Shown one piece after another: positions 36,914-63,849 of a stretch of 64,000 nucleotides of DNA. The DNA is taken from the NCBI GenBank assembly GCA_004794655.1, contig SMMW01000575.1, positions 10,057,001 through 10,121,000 of the forward strand, written 5' to 3'. The DNA comes from Marisa cornuarietis. Taxonomy: Eukaryota > Mollusca > Gastropoda > Architaenioglossa > Ampullariidae. Within the stretch, counting starts at the first letter, position 1. The number at the start of each line of letters is the position of its first letter. The position numbers and the translations under genes are program-made. Under the pieces are notes generated by a model that did no database searches, was not told the origin of the DNA, and saw nothing but the letters and a program-made list of their open reading frames with translations.

Positions 36914-37409
36914 CAAGTGTACAGAGGCGGCGTTAGGAATACGCGGGGCCTGGGGCCGACCATCAGCGCGGGGCCGGGGTAATGGAGTACGTGTATCAAT
37001 ATCAATATGATGCCGGAAGCACTGATTTATATACAGTTAGATAGGCTGGATCAATTTCGCAAAATAACGAACGAATTTAGTGTTTTAATTGATCGTAACC
37101 TTTCCCACCGTTTGTGACAGTAGCGGTTTTTTCTTAAATCGAAATAATATGGTGACAATAACTTAAAACTGCTTCTTATTATTGTCGGGTGTAGCGTGAA
37201 GACATGGGTTCAATAATTTGCTTAATTAGAACTTAGAAGTGTTTTCTGAACGTCAATTTTTTTGTCACAACTTGTTTAACACAGCTAGCAATGAGTCAAT
37301 ACGAGACATGCAATAAAGAGATGACGACTAGGCTGTATATGGACATAGCAGCCTTCTGCATATCAACGTCAGTCTCAGAGTTTTCAAGCTAAAAGTTTTA
37401 CATTAATGT

Positions 37410-39992
37410 TTATTTATGAATTATGAAATCCACTTTTCTTGCCTTCCGTGTGGAAAATTCATTGATGACGTCTTCGTAGTCCAGATTGGAAGCAATGTCT
37501 TTTTCTATTGAAAGAATCCCCAAGCCGCAAAGCCTGTCTTGAGACATGGTTGACCTCAAATAGTTCTTGACCAACTTCAATTTGGAGAAGCTTCTTTCGG
37601 CGCTTGCGACTGTGACTGGAACTGTTAGCAAGATTCTGTACGCTATTGCCGTGTTTGGAAATGAATCCCGAATGTTCCAAATGTACTGAAGGCACTGCAT
37701 GGATGACTTTACACCTTCGGGCAAAATTTCTCGAAAAATCTTGAGTTCTGAACACAAATCTGCACCGTCTAAATCACGTGAACTCTCCGAGCGCAACGCT
37801 AAGTCAAGGTCCATGCAACATTTTAACAAGTCTTCATCATTCAATTGTCGCATGGTGTTTATGTTGTACAGAAATCCGAAGAGTGTCTCATATTGTTGTA
37901 GTTGTTCAAACCGTGTATTCATAGCCATAATTGCTTGCTCCATTATGCAAAAGAAATATTCCGTTCTAAAAGCATGTTCACCTGATGACGTTCTTTCATC
38001 CGTACTCTCGTAGTCAAATTGTCTCTTTTTTCGTCGGTTTCTTTTCTGTTTAAATACTTGTTCCACATCCATTTTGCTTGCAATTTCTTTTGCAGTAATC
38101 ATAGCAGAATGAAAACCAGTGTCCCGATACTTTGTTAAGTATGTCACGAGTCCTTTAATTTGTTGTATTGCTACATCCAATTGCATGTCGGCAGATTGTA
38201 GCGATTTGCTCACAGTATTAACAGCAAACAGAATGTCATACCATATGATCGTGGCAAGTATGAACTCAAAATTTCCCACCTCAAAATTTGCAAGAGATTC
38301 GGCTTCGGTTTTTACCATAGGGTCCCTGGACTCGTCCGCTACAGTGAAAAGGGCCTCCCTTATTTCGCTCATTTGATACCTCAATGCTTTTACACTCTGT
38401 AAACGGCATTCCCATCTTGTGTCCGACAGTGATTTTGCTGTGTTATAAGGGACAGCATCTTCCAAAATCTTCCATCTTCCTGGTGAAGCGGCAAATATCA
38501 CATAAATTCTTCGCAGAACCCCCAAAAATGTCACTGCTTGTGAGCTGCTCTTGGCCATATCTCCCAACACAAGATTGAGATTGTGGCAGGCACAGGGTGT
38601 GAAAAATGCCCGACTATTCTCGCGAAGTATATGGGCTTGCACTCCTTGATGTTTTCCTTTCATATTAGCTCCATTATCGTATCCCTGTCCTCGACAGTCA
38701 TCGATATTTAAGCCAAGTTTTTCGAGTGCTGCTAGCAACAATTCCGACAATCCTTTGCCTGTAGTGTCTTCAGCAATAAAAAATTCTATGAAATGTTCCA
38801 CTACTTTTATGTCACAGTCATCGATATCGACAAAGCGCACAATCAGAGACAGCTGTTCTTTGTGACTGACGTCAGGTGTGCAATCAAGGATCGTTGAAAA
38901 ATACTTTGCACGTTTCAATTTATCGATAATTATCTTCTTCACCTTAGATGCCATCAATTCTATGAACTCATTCTGGATTTGGTGCCCTAGATAATGATCA
39001 TGCGTTTCCCCATCTTTAATACGACGAACGTGCTCTTGGATGGTTGGATCAAATTTTGCAAGTACTTGAATTAATCCTAAGAATTTACCATTGTTCGGTT
39101 GATAGAGCTTTTCTGTCTTCCCACGAAACGCACAGTTATTTTCAGCAAGATACTGCACGACGGCCAGGATTCTTGTCAGGACTGCACGCCAATGAAGTTT
39201 TTCCTTCTTTATGTGCTTCAACATCATACTGTCTATGCCATCATTCCAGGACATCCGCTTTAGAGCTTCAAACCATGTTTTCATGTTGTTAATATGCTCT
39301 GCAGTAAGCTCGTGTTTTTGCAGTTTTACTCCGAGATGTTTCCAATCATTACAACCTCCGTTTGACAATTTTCCCGCGGAAGATTTTCCATACAGCTTGC
39401 AACAAAAACAGAATGCTGCATCTTTAAACTGCGAATAAATCAGCCATCGCCTATCTACACATTCGTTGTTTGCCATCTTCCGAATATAAAAATTCCGTGA
39501 AAAATGTCTCTTCTCTTCATTTATAGGATATTCATAGTCGTCAGGTAATCTGATGGGACCTTTCTCCACCAGCAAATCCCGTACGTCATTGGTTACATGT
39601 TCCCAATGACCCGGATCGTAGATATCTTTTACGATCTCGATATGTGGGTATGAACTATTTCCTGCATCAATGTTTTCAGAATAGCCGCTTTTGTCCTCAC
39701 TAACTGCTAAGTTCTGGGAGTTCGCAGCTGACGATAAATCACTCAAAGATTCATTATCACCATCATCACAACAATCATTGTCATTTTTCCCACTGCCTTC
39801 CTCACATGTCAAGTTAGAATCCAGGACTAAATCAAAATTTTCTTGCTGTTTAACGACCTCCTTTGAAAAGCACATGTACTTGTCCAACGCTCCTGTTTGA
39901 CTTTTAACAAATTCTTCTCTTAACTTGCGTTTCTGCGCTTTTGATGAACCTGATTCATACTTGCGAAATCTATCTCGGGGCCTTCCACTCAT
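37410..39992 (-). CDS. hAT transposase (TTF-finger/DUF4371 type, ZMYM1-like)
   Basis: An uninterrupted 860-residue ORF. A disordered basic then acidic N-terminus (1-120) leads to a TTF-type zinc finger at about 160-240 (RRWLIYSQFKDAAFCFCCKL, H227, H233). The DUF4371/RNase H-like region follows at about 270-580, with candidate catalytic Asp370 (STILDCTPD) and Asp439 (GQGYDNGANM), the CACH insertion motif at 467-470 and SDTRWECR at 523-530. The C-terminal hAT dimerisation region, about 770-835, carries Glu799 (TVASAERSFSKLK). The length is usual for intact hAT transposases of the type often annotated as zinc finger MYM-type protein 1-like. The stop codon lies inside an AATAAA hexamer, so the transcript may end just after it. 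It reads toward the thymosin promoter. Confidence 0.95.
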   Translation of the reverse strand: MSGRPRDRFRKYESGSSKAQKRKLREEFVKSQTGALDKYMCFSKEVVKQQENFDLVLDSNLTCEEGSGKNDNDCCDDGDNESLSDLSSAANSQNLAVSEDKSGYSENIDAGNSSYPHIEIVKDIYDPGHWEHVTNDVRDLLVEKGPIRLPDDYEYPINEEKRHFSRNFYIRKMANNECVDRRWLIYSQFKDAAFCFCCKLYGKSSAGKLSNGGCNDWKHLGVKLQKHELTAEHINNMKTWFEALKRMSWNDGIDSMMLKHIKKEKLHWRAVLTRILAVVQYLAENNCAFRGKTEKLYQPNNGKFLGLIQVLAKFDPTIQEHVRRIKDGETHDHYLGHQIQNEFIELMASKVKKIIIDKLKRAKYFSTILDCTPDVSHKEQLSLIVRFVDIDDCDIKVVEHFIEFFIAEDTTGKGLSELLLAALEKLGLNIDDCRGQGYDNGANMKGKHQGVQAHILRENSRAFFTPCACHNLNLVLGDMAKSSSQAVTFLGVLRRIYVIFAASPGRWKILEDAVPYNTAKSLSDTRWECRLQSVKALRYQMSEIREALFTVADESRDPMVKTEAESLANFEVGNFEFILATIIWYDILFAVNTVSKSLQSADMQLDVAIQQIKGLVTYLTKYRDTGFHSAMITAKEIASKMDVEQVFKQKRNRRKKRQFDYESTDERTSSGEHAFRTEYFFCIMEQAIMAMNTRFEQLQQYETLFGFLYNINTMRQLNDEDLLKCCMDLDLALRSESSRDLDGADLCSELKIFREILPEGVKSSMQCLQYIWNIRDSFPNTAIAYRILLTVPVTVASAERSFSKLKLVKNYLRSTMSQDRLCGLGILSIEKDIASNLDYEDVINEFSTRKARKVDFIIHK

Positions 39993-40718
39993 GGCGTCGA
40001 TGCGAAATGGTGAAAATCACCTTGAAACACCGTTAATTAATGTTTCCGTGTGCACCACTATCGAGACACTAGCTGAACGCACGGTTTCAATGTCTAAACT
40101 CTAGGCAATGATTCTCTACTCCTAAAAAGCGTCCACCTCTCTCCGAATCCCTTTCTCTTCTTCCCTTCCCACAAGTACACTGTCCCGGCAGTGACTTCTC
40201 GCTTCCATCGGAAACACAATCCTCCTCCCCTCCATTTAGCGTCCAGTTTCACCTCTTCTCGCCCATTGCTTTCTACCCCTATCTCTCCTCGCTGACCGCT
40301 CTCTCCCTCTCCCGTCACACCTTTTCTTTCTTTCTTCTTTAACATCAAACAGGCACACATTCCAGAAACTCCCATCACTCATGACTTTCGTCCGCACACA
40401 TGCACTCAGTCCTAGTACTCTGACCAGGTCCCTGACGCAGACTGGAATATGTTTCTAGCTAAAGCTACATGTTATCCGGGTACCTGTACAGGATTATGAC
40501 TCACCAGCCAAATAAAAACGGACAAGCCATCCACACCTTTTGTAATTTTCGGGTATTTGTATAAAGAACACCTGCGACCACTTAAAGGATTATATTTTCG
40601 AAGACATAGAGGCGATTGACGAGGCTTTCGGACTTTGACCTTAAAAAAGTCTGATTTTAAAGAGCCCCTCTCAGTAATTTTTCATTTAACACAAAATATA
40701 TTTTCAGTTGACAAACTC

Positions 40719-42046
40719 ATAAAGATAAGGTGACCAGACGTTTCGGTAAAGCGAAAGCGGGACGCGTGCAGATGATGGTGTCGTCACCGACAAAGAACGC
40801 CGAAAAAGGAGGTGGGTGGGGGGAACCTTTCCTTTGACTTTGCCGAGTAGTGGTGCTTTCAACGGCAGATCTGTCCACTACAGTATTCCATTTTAAAAAA
40901 GAAAAACGGTTTTTTAAAATTTAAATATAAATATTCCTACCTTATATTGTTTTCCTTCTTCTTTTTCTGGTCTGAAGAAGGAACACCCAAGCATTACACC
41001 TGCTGATGTTAAGTTTCAAGTCTGCAGTATACAATTTCCATGTTGAAGGTAGGCGGGGCCGTCGGGGTAGCGGGCCACTTGTCAGAAGGCCGCTGTACAC
41101 CCAGGATTTATCGCGCATGAACTGTCTAGATTCTAGAAGAAAGTTCGTGCATTAAGGTCTCTGAATTAATGTGCCACTGAAGGGGCCTGCAAGCAAGTTG
41201 GAGTTGACAGTAAAGAGAGGGGTATGTTACTGATGCACGGCCACTCTGTGAATGGAGAGGATGGGGCCCGCCGCTGGCACTGCAACCTCTAAGCCCTAAG
41301 TCAGATGTGAAAGGAGCTTGTTTCCCATAGTTACTTCACGACACAGTGAAACTTTCTCTTCCCGTTTTTCCATCACCAAACAAACTACATTAGTCTACAA
41401 CTCTATACCAGGGGTGGGCTCAAACACGGCCTGTGGATGCCTTTGGATCGGCATCGTCTGCCAAAATGTCAAATGCACTTGTTTTCATATTTTTAACATC
41501 ATCCTAGGTTAATTTGCTAAAAATATATTATATCAAGTACAACAGAGCAGAAATCGGCAGTCTGTAGCATTCTAACACAGAGAAAGTAAAAAGATTAAAA
41601 AAAATAATAACAGACATGTCTGATAGAGTCGTCAGAGGGCAAAGGGGGCACCTGCTTTCAAAGGAAAGTGAGCGACTTCAAACAGCTACACTTTACACAA
41701 TAAATTTGGCAAGTGAAGGCCATTATGTACTCATTTGTTGTCCATTCCATTCTCACTAGGTTTGGTGTGTAGTCAGCTGGCGTGGGGTTAGGGTAGGGAG
41801 GAAAGTTAATGCCACTGGAAAGTGGGGGAACTCGGACAACCGTAACCAAAGAAGATGACACCTTAAGAGGAACGAGCAGACGACCACCGGCGAGGGTACT
41901 CAGATTTTTAAAGACGTGCGGGACGTTGAGGGACTTGCCAGAAGGCGGGACATTGGGCGTCCTGCCCGGACATTTTATGAGCAGGCGGGACACGAGGTCC
42001 AAAGCGGGACTGTCCCGTCTAAACGTCTGGTCACCTTAATAAAGAT
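40719..42046. mobile_element. Nested non-autonomous hAT element
   Basis: The element at 40727-42038 is bounded by 17-bp perfect inverted ends AAGGTGACCAGACGTTT and by ATAAAGAT at 40719-40726 and 42039-42046. No transposase is visible. Several GCGGGAC motifs in both orientations cluster near the ends (about 40757, 41918, 41945, 41986, 42004), as expected for transposase-binding subterminal repeats. It sits inside the larger hAT element, upstream of that transposase's start. Confidence 0.88.
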
Positions 42047-42795
42047 GACCTCGGGGCTGAAGCGCGGGGCCCCTTCGAGAGCGGGGCCTGGGGCGGCCGC
42101 CCCATTTGCCACCCCCAAACGCCGCCGCTGCAAGTGTAGGTGGTAGGACGATGACCGTGTTGCTCGCATCTAATTGCAAGACAACATTTTTTCTATTAAT
42201 ACATTGCACGTCCACGAGCCACTGAGAATTTCAATTCCAAAATCTACAGTAAAATGTCATGCTAAAATGTACCTGCGTGCTGAGATGCCAGACCTGCATC
42301 TTACATAACGTACCTCTGCGAAATATAATGTCAGGTTCATCCTATAGGTAATTCCAGCCCCATACCAACAAATCGTCTTGGTTGTCAATTTACTACTGTT
42401 CCACAACAAATATTCTAACTAATAAATATAACCACGAAACAAAAACTATTGATCATAAAAACTCTCATAAATGACACAAGTTTTTTTCTTTTTTTCTCTC
42501 TATGTGTTAACTAGATCTTCATGTTGTTTGCTTTAATGTCTGCTAGTCACACGCTTGTGCATGCGCATCTGTACGTGTAGCCCTAGTGTACAGGTGTCCG
42601 CGACGGAAAAGCTAGACGGCTCTTTGTGTTATCGCCGTCTTTCACCCGCGCTCACAACACGACCTTCCGTGACTCATTTCCTACACTGTCATCCATCGCG
42701 GAGCGCGAGGTGCCGCGCGTTTCGCGTTTTGGCCCTAAAACGGGGCTCAAGCTCGTTAAGCGGCCCGTGACCTGGCCTGCCTTTGCCGACTGATG

Positions 42796-42880
42796 ATTTG
42801 CATTTATTGACTCTGCTGTCTGGAAAACAGGTGTGGTGTGCTGGGTATAAAAAATGCAAAATGTGCTCAACTTCCACCTG
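42796..42880 (+). promoter_or_regulatory. Orphan promoter-like block (octamer, TATA, donor)
   Basis: An octamer ATTTGCAT (42796-42803) lies 42 bp upstream of TATAAAAA (42846-42853), which is followed by CACCTG|GTGAGT, a strong splice donor, near 42880. The upstream sequence is GC-rich. No downstream exon was recognised, so this may start a non-coding transcript or be chance. Confidence 0.25.
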
Positions 42881-45334
42881 GTGAGTTTTTTTCCGCCCCT
42901 GAATAGGTTGTGTTACGTGAGGTCATGAGAGCACATCTGACTACTACTAATAATAGAATGATCGTCACGTCCGCCAACAAGATGCCTGTGGCATTTTCAG
43001 TGTGGGATTTTCTGACATGGTCTCTCTTCCCATAAAAGAAACCTGAGTTCACAACACCACAAATGACTGCATTGTCCGCGGGTTACACGTATATTTTTTT
43101 TTTAGTAAACAAAAATACCAAAAACTGCACTTTTGGGGTCACTTGTGGACTATTTTAACAAAAAGCTACAAAAGAAGTAAACACTGAAATAAGTGTTGAG
43201 TAGCAGCAAAAAGGAAACCCCACAGAAAAACAATATCCATAGCTACACAGTCATGTGCCAATAGTGTTTACAGGACTATATAGCAAAAGGAAATGACACA
43301 AAGGCTAATGTGACCTTTCAACGTGGTTTCAAAAAACTATTTTTAATGACAAAACTGCTGATGGACTACTGAAAATCATGGACAGAAAAGGCTGTCAGTA
43401 ACTTTCAAAAAAAAAGTTTCCCTGCTATAGCACTTGGTTGGGCACTGTGCCCAGTCACACTGCAACTGCCAAGGACATGTTACAATCTGTGACACTGAAA
43501 GGGTACAAATATGTTTACATGTTCCCAATATTTTTCACAAGATCACAAGTAACCATTGTTTATCAAATTTTCCATTTCGCATCATTGTCACTACAAAAAC
43601 ACTGCATAATATAAACATAGCAGACACAAAGATCAGCCTCTAAACAATACATGGCAAGTAGGACCTGAATTTGAAATCTAGATAACAGCCAATCTAAATG
43701 CAACCTGACTGCATCTTTTGAAGACATAAACAGTGATATATTTTTCATATCAGTTTGTGGTAACAGTTCTAAATACTGTTTCATCTGACAATATAGCACA
43801 GTCTGATAACCATGAACAAAATTTCGTCAAATTATGGGTGTCTCCTATAGTGGACATGACTCTATTATTGTTCAACTCTCCCAAGTGCACCATGTTAAAC
43901 ACTGTTTCACATGCTCAAGATGGCTATTCTGACCCACACAGTGGAATGGCACTGGGGTACAACTGTAATTAGTTCAAACAAACAAAACAAACACTATGTA
44001 CCTGTACCAACTCCTGATTGAATATCATAATCCTTTCAAGTCAATCCTTGCTTCTAAAATGCTGTAATGTTTATGACTGCTTTCAATATTTTATTTTTAA
44101 AATTAGTTTTCTGTTTAGTTTTACATGTGCTGGCATTTACTTGTAACCCTTTAGAGTAATTTGTGACATATTTCAATTTCTAAGTTTTTGTAACCTATAC
44201 CTCTCTTATAGCTGTATCTTTATATACTTATGCATAATGTGAGCAGGGGCCAAAGGAAAGACAGCGAGAAACTGTCAGGAGAAAATGCTCTTTGCACAAA
44301 AGCCCTGTAAGTGAATTATAGTACCATTCCTCCCTATAGTAGTTACAAAACTTTGTATTACTAAAAATCACACAACTTAAATGACCTTCCTTGATTATCT
44401 GTGATTGAGTGTATGTGCGGGGTTAAGGAAACCACGGCGAAACATCACTCTAGTCAACGGATTCAAGTACAGGTTATGACAATTCAAATGTTGAAAAAAT
44501 ATGCCGTTAAAACAACCAAAATTAAGTCATGGAATTGCTAGTCCACTTAAATGGTTGGCTTTTACACAGCTTGACTTATCCTGCGTCTAGACAAGATATT
44601 CCACGTCGAAATCGCAGAACATGCTTGGCCTCAGCAGGACAAAATTAAGTTATAGAATTAGATCTAGTAACAGTAGTAATAGTTCACGGTTGAAGACGCT
44701 AACTCCCATATGTTAACCTCATATTGACCAAGCAATAAAATAGTTTTGCAGTGTACTATCTGTATGAATGTTCTAATCTTTGACTCGTTTTTATCCGGCC
44801 CAATATACCGACGCGCAAAAAGTTTGCTTCATCTGTCAGTGTACGTGTAAACCCAAGCCTTCAATCTTTCACTTCCGCTAGTCGCCACTTAGCGAAAAAA
44901 TGTTAACTGCGAAGAATATTCATATTTATTGAATAAGACTACTCTAAAATGCAGTCGCAGATTTTAGCACTTCACCGAATCATACATTACAACTGACTTT
45001 GCACAAGCATTTTGACCAATTCTATCAACGTTTAGGCTTCCTACCTTCAGCGTCCCGTCAGGTTGCAAAGAAAGCGTCTGAAAACAAGCGAGCGAGCGCG
45101 CGCGGTCACCGTGTTAAGGCCACCGAGCGATTTGAGAATGTGTGGGTGTGTCGCGTGCTCCTTATATGGAAGCTACGCCACAGGTCGGTAAATGTTCGTG
45201 ACCGCATGTTGTTTCGGTCCTATATACGTCCTTTTCTGGGCAAAAATGAATAATATTATCACAGGTTGGACCAAATATATAACGAAGGATAAATTTTGCT
45301 TACAGGACGGATACGCAAAAGGCCCAAAGGCCGC

Positions 45335-45357
45335 TATATATATATATGTGTGTGTGT
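45335..45357. repeat. TA/TG microsatellite
   Basis: An alternating (TA)n run passes directly into (TG)n. Confidence 0.8.
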
Positions 45358-45935
45358 AAATCATAATATGAAAAGTACGTAATAGTTAAGATGCGTCATC
45401 AACGATTAATAATTATATATATAGTCTCCTAAGCAGTATATATATCTATATATTTTTTTTCCAATGACATAAGATTGTTAGAAAAAATATCTGTATATCT
45501 TCCCCTTTCAATAAGAAGAGCTGCAAGTATACTAAAAATAGTACTGGACGTGTGTGTATATGTGTGTGTAAATTCTGCTCCTCATAATAATGTAACCCTT
45601 ATATCACTAATTTTGCATATTCGTTGATGAAAGCTGCTTATCAATTTTCAATTTTATTAACACACACACACATATACATATACCTCATGCTTTTGGTCTG
45701 TAATGGTGATAACTGCATTTTAACGAAGATATGGTGCATTTCATTCAGACTGTATGGTAAATACTACTCAATTATTTATAGTGATATCAGATAAACTGAT
45801 CCGATGCCCTTGTCCTGTCAGTTCTGTGTGTGCTAATATAGCCACACACATATACACTTTTTTCCTGGGGGGGGGGACATAATGGGTGGACACATTTGAA
45901 TGGATCTATGTAGAAGAGGAAAATGTAGCTGCATG

Positions 45936-46128
45936 GTATAGGTCCGCGGTTCTCAACCTGGGGGGCGCGCCCCCCAAGGGGGGCGCAAGCTGCTGAAAAG
46001 GGGGCCGCAAAGGCGGTCATTTTCTCATATCTCATATAGGTATTAGTGGCTAAGGGGGGCGCGCGGACGTACTTTTATTCGTCTGGGGGGGCGTTACAAG
46101 TAAAAGGTTGAGAAACGCTGGTATAGGT
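45936..46128. mobile_element. hAT-type MITE with 8-bp target duplication
   Basis: The element at 45944-46120 (177 bp) is flanked by perfect GTATAGGT at 45936-45943 and 46121-46128. Ends are CCGCGGTTCTCAACC and, inverted, CAGCGTTTCTCAACC, matching the hAT-type CAGNGGTTCTCAACC end. The interior is rich in G-runs and GGCGCGCC-like sequence. Confidence 0.9.
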
Positions 46129-48059
46129 GATTTCACTTCGATATACTTCGACCTGAAATAAAATTTTCAATAGAAAATTCGAACTTATTAACCAGTGCAA
46201 CAAATGTTTACCTCCCACAGAAATTCCGATCTTGAGTTTACGTACGTTTTAAGTGCCTGCTTGCAGTAGAAGTAAATATTCGTTATCGCGTGATCTTTAA
46301 ACGATGGCAATTAAATGACCGAATCCTTGAACTGGTTTAATTTATGTTCATTTTTATTAAGATGTTGAAAGATAATTTGTAAACCACGCTTAAATGTAGG
46401 ACGTCGAGCAAAAACCTCGATCCAATTTTAGTGCATCCCTCAAACAAACAAAAAAGTCATTTTATAAGCTTATCCACCCCATTAAAGTTAAGGGATTGGA
46501 AGGTGGACAGCATAGCGGCCATAGCCCATCCCTTTCTTCCCGCTGCCTTCCATGACAAGTTAGTCACCCAAATACAAGCAGAGAGAATAGTCTCTCTGAT
46601 ACAATAAGTACAGTGTACACGAACTGGGTGGACAGGGGGGAATAACCAACAAGCTGTGGTCTCGATCATTCGAACCCAGATTTTTTTCCCCTGAGGTAGT
46701 AATGTGTTTGTGGTACGCTCTTTTCATATCGCCTTATTTCCTATCTACTGTTGAAACTTGACACACAAATGAAATTAAGGAAAAAGAAGATATAGAGGGG
46801 AAGGGGGGAACTGAGTAGTTTGAAAAGTATTGGTCTACTTCAAGCTACATATGTTCAGTTCTAAATAAATTTTGTACGGACGAGAGGGTCGCATTGTGAA
46901 CACTGGGATAACATGGCGAACTCGTCCATTCTTTTTAACACTAATTCGGACTGTCGCCTGCTACTATAAATTGACTGAGTCTTCTTTTTCAAATCATCCT
47001 GGACTGGATCAAAATATTAAGAGCAATGACATCATCTGTATAGTTCGTGTCATGTGACAGTTAATAATGGACAAACTTTCTGACGCGCGCGATCTTTTAT
47101 AAAGAACAGAAATCCGTCGTTGTGATCAGTCATGTAGCGCGTTACGGCGTCATCATCACTTAATTACTTAATACCTCCTGAAATATAAATGGCCAGTGAA
47201 ACTTCGGACTGACTGTAACTATAGAGCGAATTGTTTATAACATAGCAATACACTCTCAGATGTACATAAAGGAAGAGAAAAAAAGATCGAGCAAAGGCCG
47301 TCTTTTTTGTTTCTGGATATGTGTGGTGGTGGTAATGGTGGTGGGAAGAGAGCGCGTGAGAGAAAAAAATCCAAAAAATATTACTCACGTTGTAAATACA
47401 ATCATTAACAAAGTAAACATGGGAATCTCTTTCTTTTTCGGCATCTGTTGTGCAAATATATCGACCAAGATCGTTCTTTGATTAAAGAAAATAACTCGAT
47501 CGATCAAGCCCCTATATTAATCTTCTGATCAGTCATAAACTGAAAATTTCAAATAATCTGAATTAGTTAACAAGTGTGCGAGAGAAAGCGGAGATGATCC
47601 ATCAATGCGTCGAAATACGTACAGTACGTGTGTCTGAAACACGCATAAATACACTATAACGCATGCTTATTATACTGTATATACATATAAGCGCACAACA
47701 GTTACAAATAGCAATCCAAATGACTGAATAAAATATACAATGTACACTAAGGATGTAAAATCTACGCATGAATACAGAACATGAAGCTATACTGGAACAA
47801 GTGCGAATATACATGTACATATATGTAATATGACGTATGACGTTCTGTCGTACGTAAAACGATGCCTTATAGACAAACTCTCGAGGTAAAAGTATTTAAG
47901 ACCACAAAGATACAAAACCCATGCAAATACATAAAACAACCCAACGACAGTCAAGTGTATTAACATATATCTCAAGGACAACAATGTTTATATGATTTTC
48001 CAGATAAAATACACCATTCTAGACAATAATAGCTTTTCATCAACAGAAAATTTCCTTTT

Positions 48060-48547
48060 TCAGTACAGCGCATGCGTGATGCATGACGTCAAAGACAGAT
48101 CGAGCATTCCAAATATAAATAATGCAAAAACTACTGCTGCTTTTAAAATTAACATAAAATTAACGTAAATATCTTTTCATTTTAATACTACTTTAATTTA
48201 ATTTACTATTTTATTTGAGTTTTTTTTTAATTTTGGGAAAGTGCAAAAAAAACCTTCTCTTTTCTTAATAATACATGTTCCCATGTTCTCGTTGACGTTT
48301 GTTTAGAAGTAGCATGCGCACTGTATGACGCAGTCTACTTAGAAGTCCTCAGAGAATTCTGATTCGCATTTTAGCCATCGTGGCGTTGCAGCTTAGCATT
48401 TTCGACACCAGTCTTTGATCCTGGCTGGATTTACCTGGGAGCTTCAGTATTCATACTCTTCCATTGGTTTCCTGTATACAGATTAGGATCTGTTAAACCA
48501 AAAAAGTGGCTCACTCCGCCATTTTGCTTTGGAACAAAGGAATTCCA
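48060..48547 (+). promoter_or_regulatory. OGT: OGT upstream region and 5' UTR
   Basis: It contains GCGCATGCG (48068-48076, NRF-1-like), a perfect CRE palindrome TGACGTCA (48084-48091) and another GCATGCGCA at about 48314. No TATA box is placed near the ATG. The transcription start is not fixed by the sequence. NRF-1 and CREB sites are common in TATA-less housekeeping promoters. Confidence 0.4.

Positions 48548-63849
<15,302 letters not shown>

Larger units (their letters stand above)
36914..42138 (-). mobile_element. Complete hAT transposon with 8-bp target duplication
   Basis: The element spans 36922-42130 (5209 bp, or about 3.9 kb without the nested insertion). Ends are CAGAGGCGGCGTT on the left and, inverted, CAGCGGCGGCGTT on the right (12 of 13 identical). 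Perfect duplications CAAGTGTA lie at 36914-36921 and 42131-42138. Motif GCGGGGCCTGGGGC occurs near both ends. It contains one transposase gene, reading leftward. The intact ends, intact duplication and open ORF imply a young, possibly active, copy. Confidence 0.93.
42139..48060. other. Intergenic region between thymosin/hAT and OGT
   Basis: No coding exon recognised. CpG-containing patches at about 42590-42760 and 45050-45170 could be regulatory. Microsatellites lie near 45335-45357 and 45660-45685. The hAT MITE at 45944-46120 and the orphan promoter-like block near 42800 are listed separately. Other ORFs here are short and show no family features. Confidence 0.4.

Noticed and set aside
40094..40378. 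94-codon minus-strand ORF upstream of the transposase
   Set aside because: Low-complexity Gly/Lys/Glu composition from purine-rich DNA, inside the hAT element. No sign of being coding.
42796..42900. snRNA (U6-like) gene from octamer and TATA
   Set aside because: Octamer-TATA spacing is wrong for an snRNA promoter and no U6 or other snRNA sequence follows.
44999..45253. 84-codon plus-strand ORF as a gene
   Set aside because: No family features, and it overlaps a CpG-containing repeat-like patch. Probably chance.
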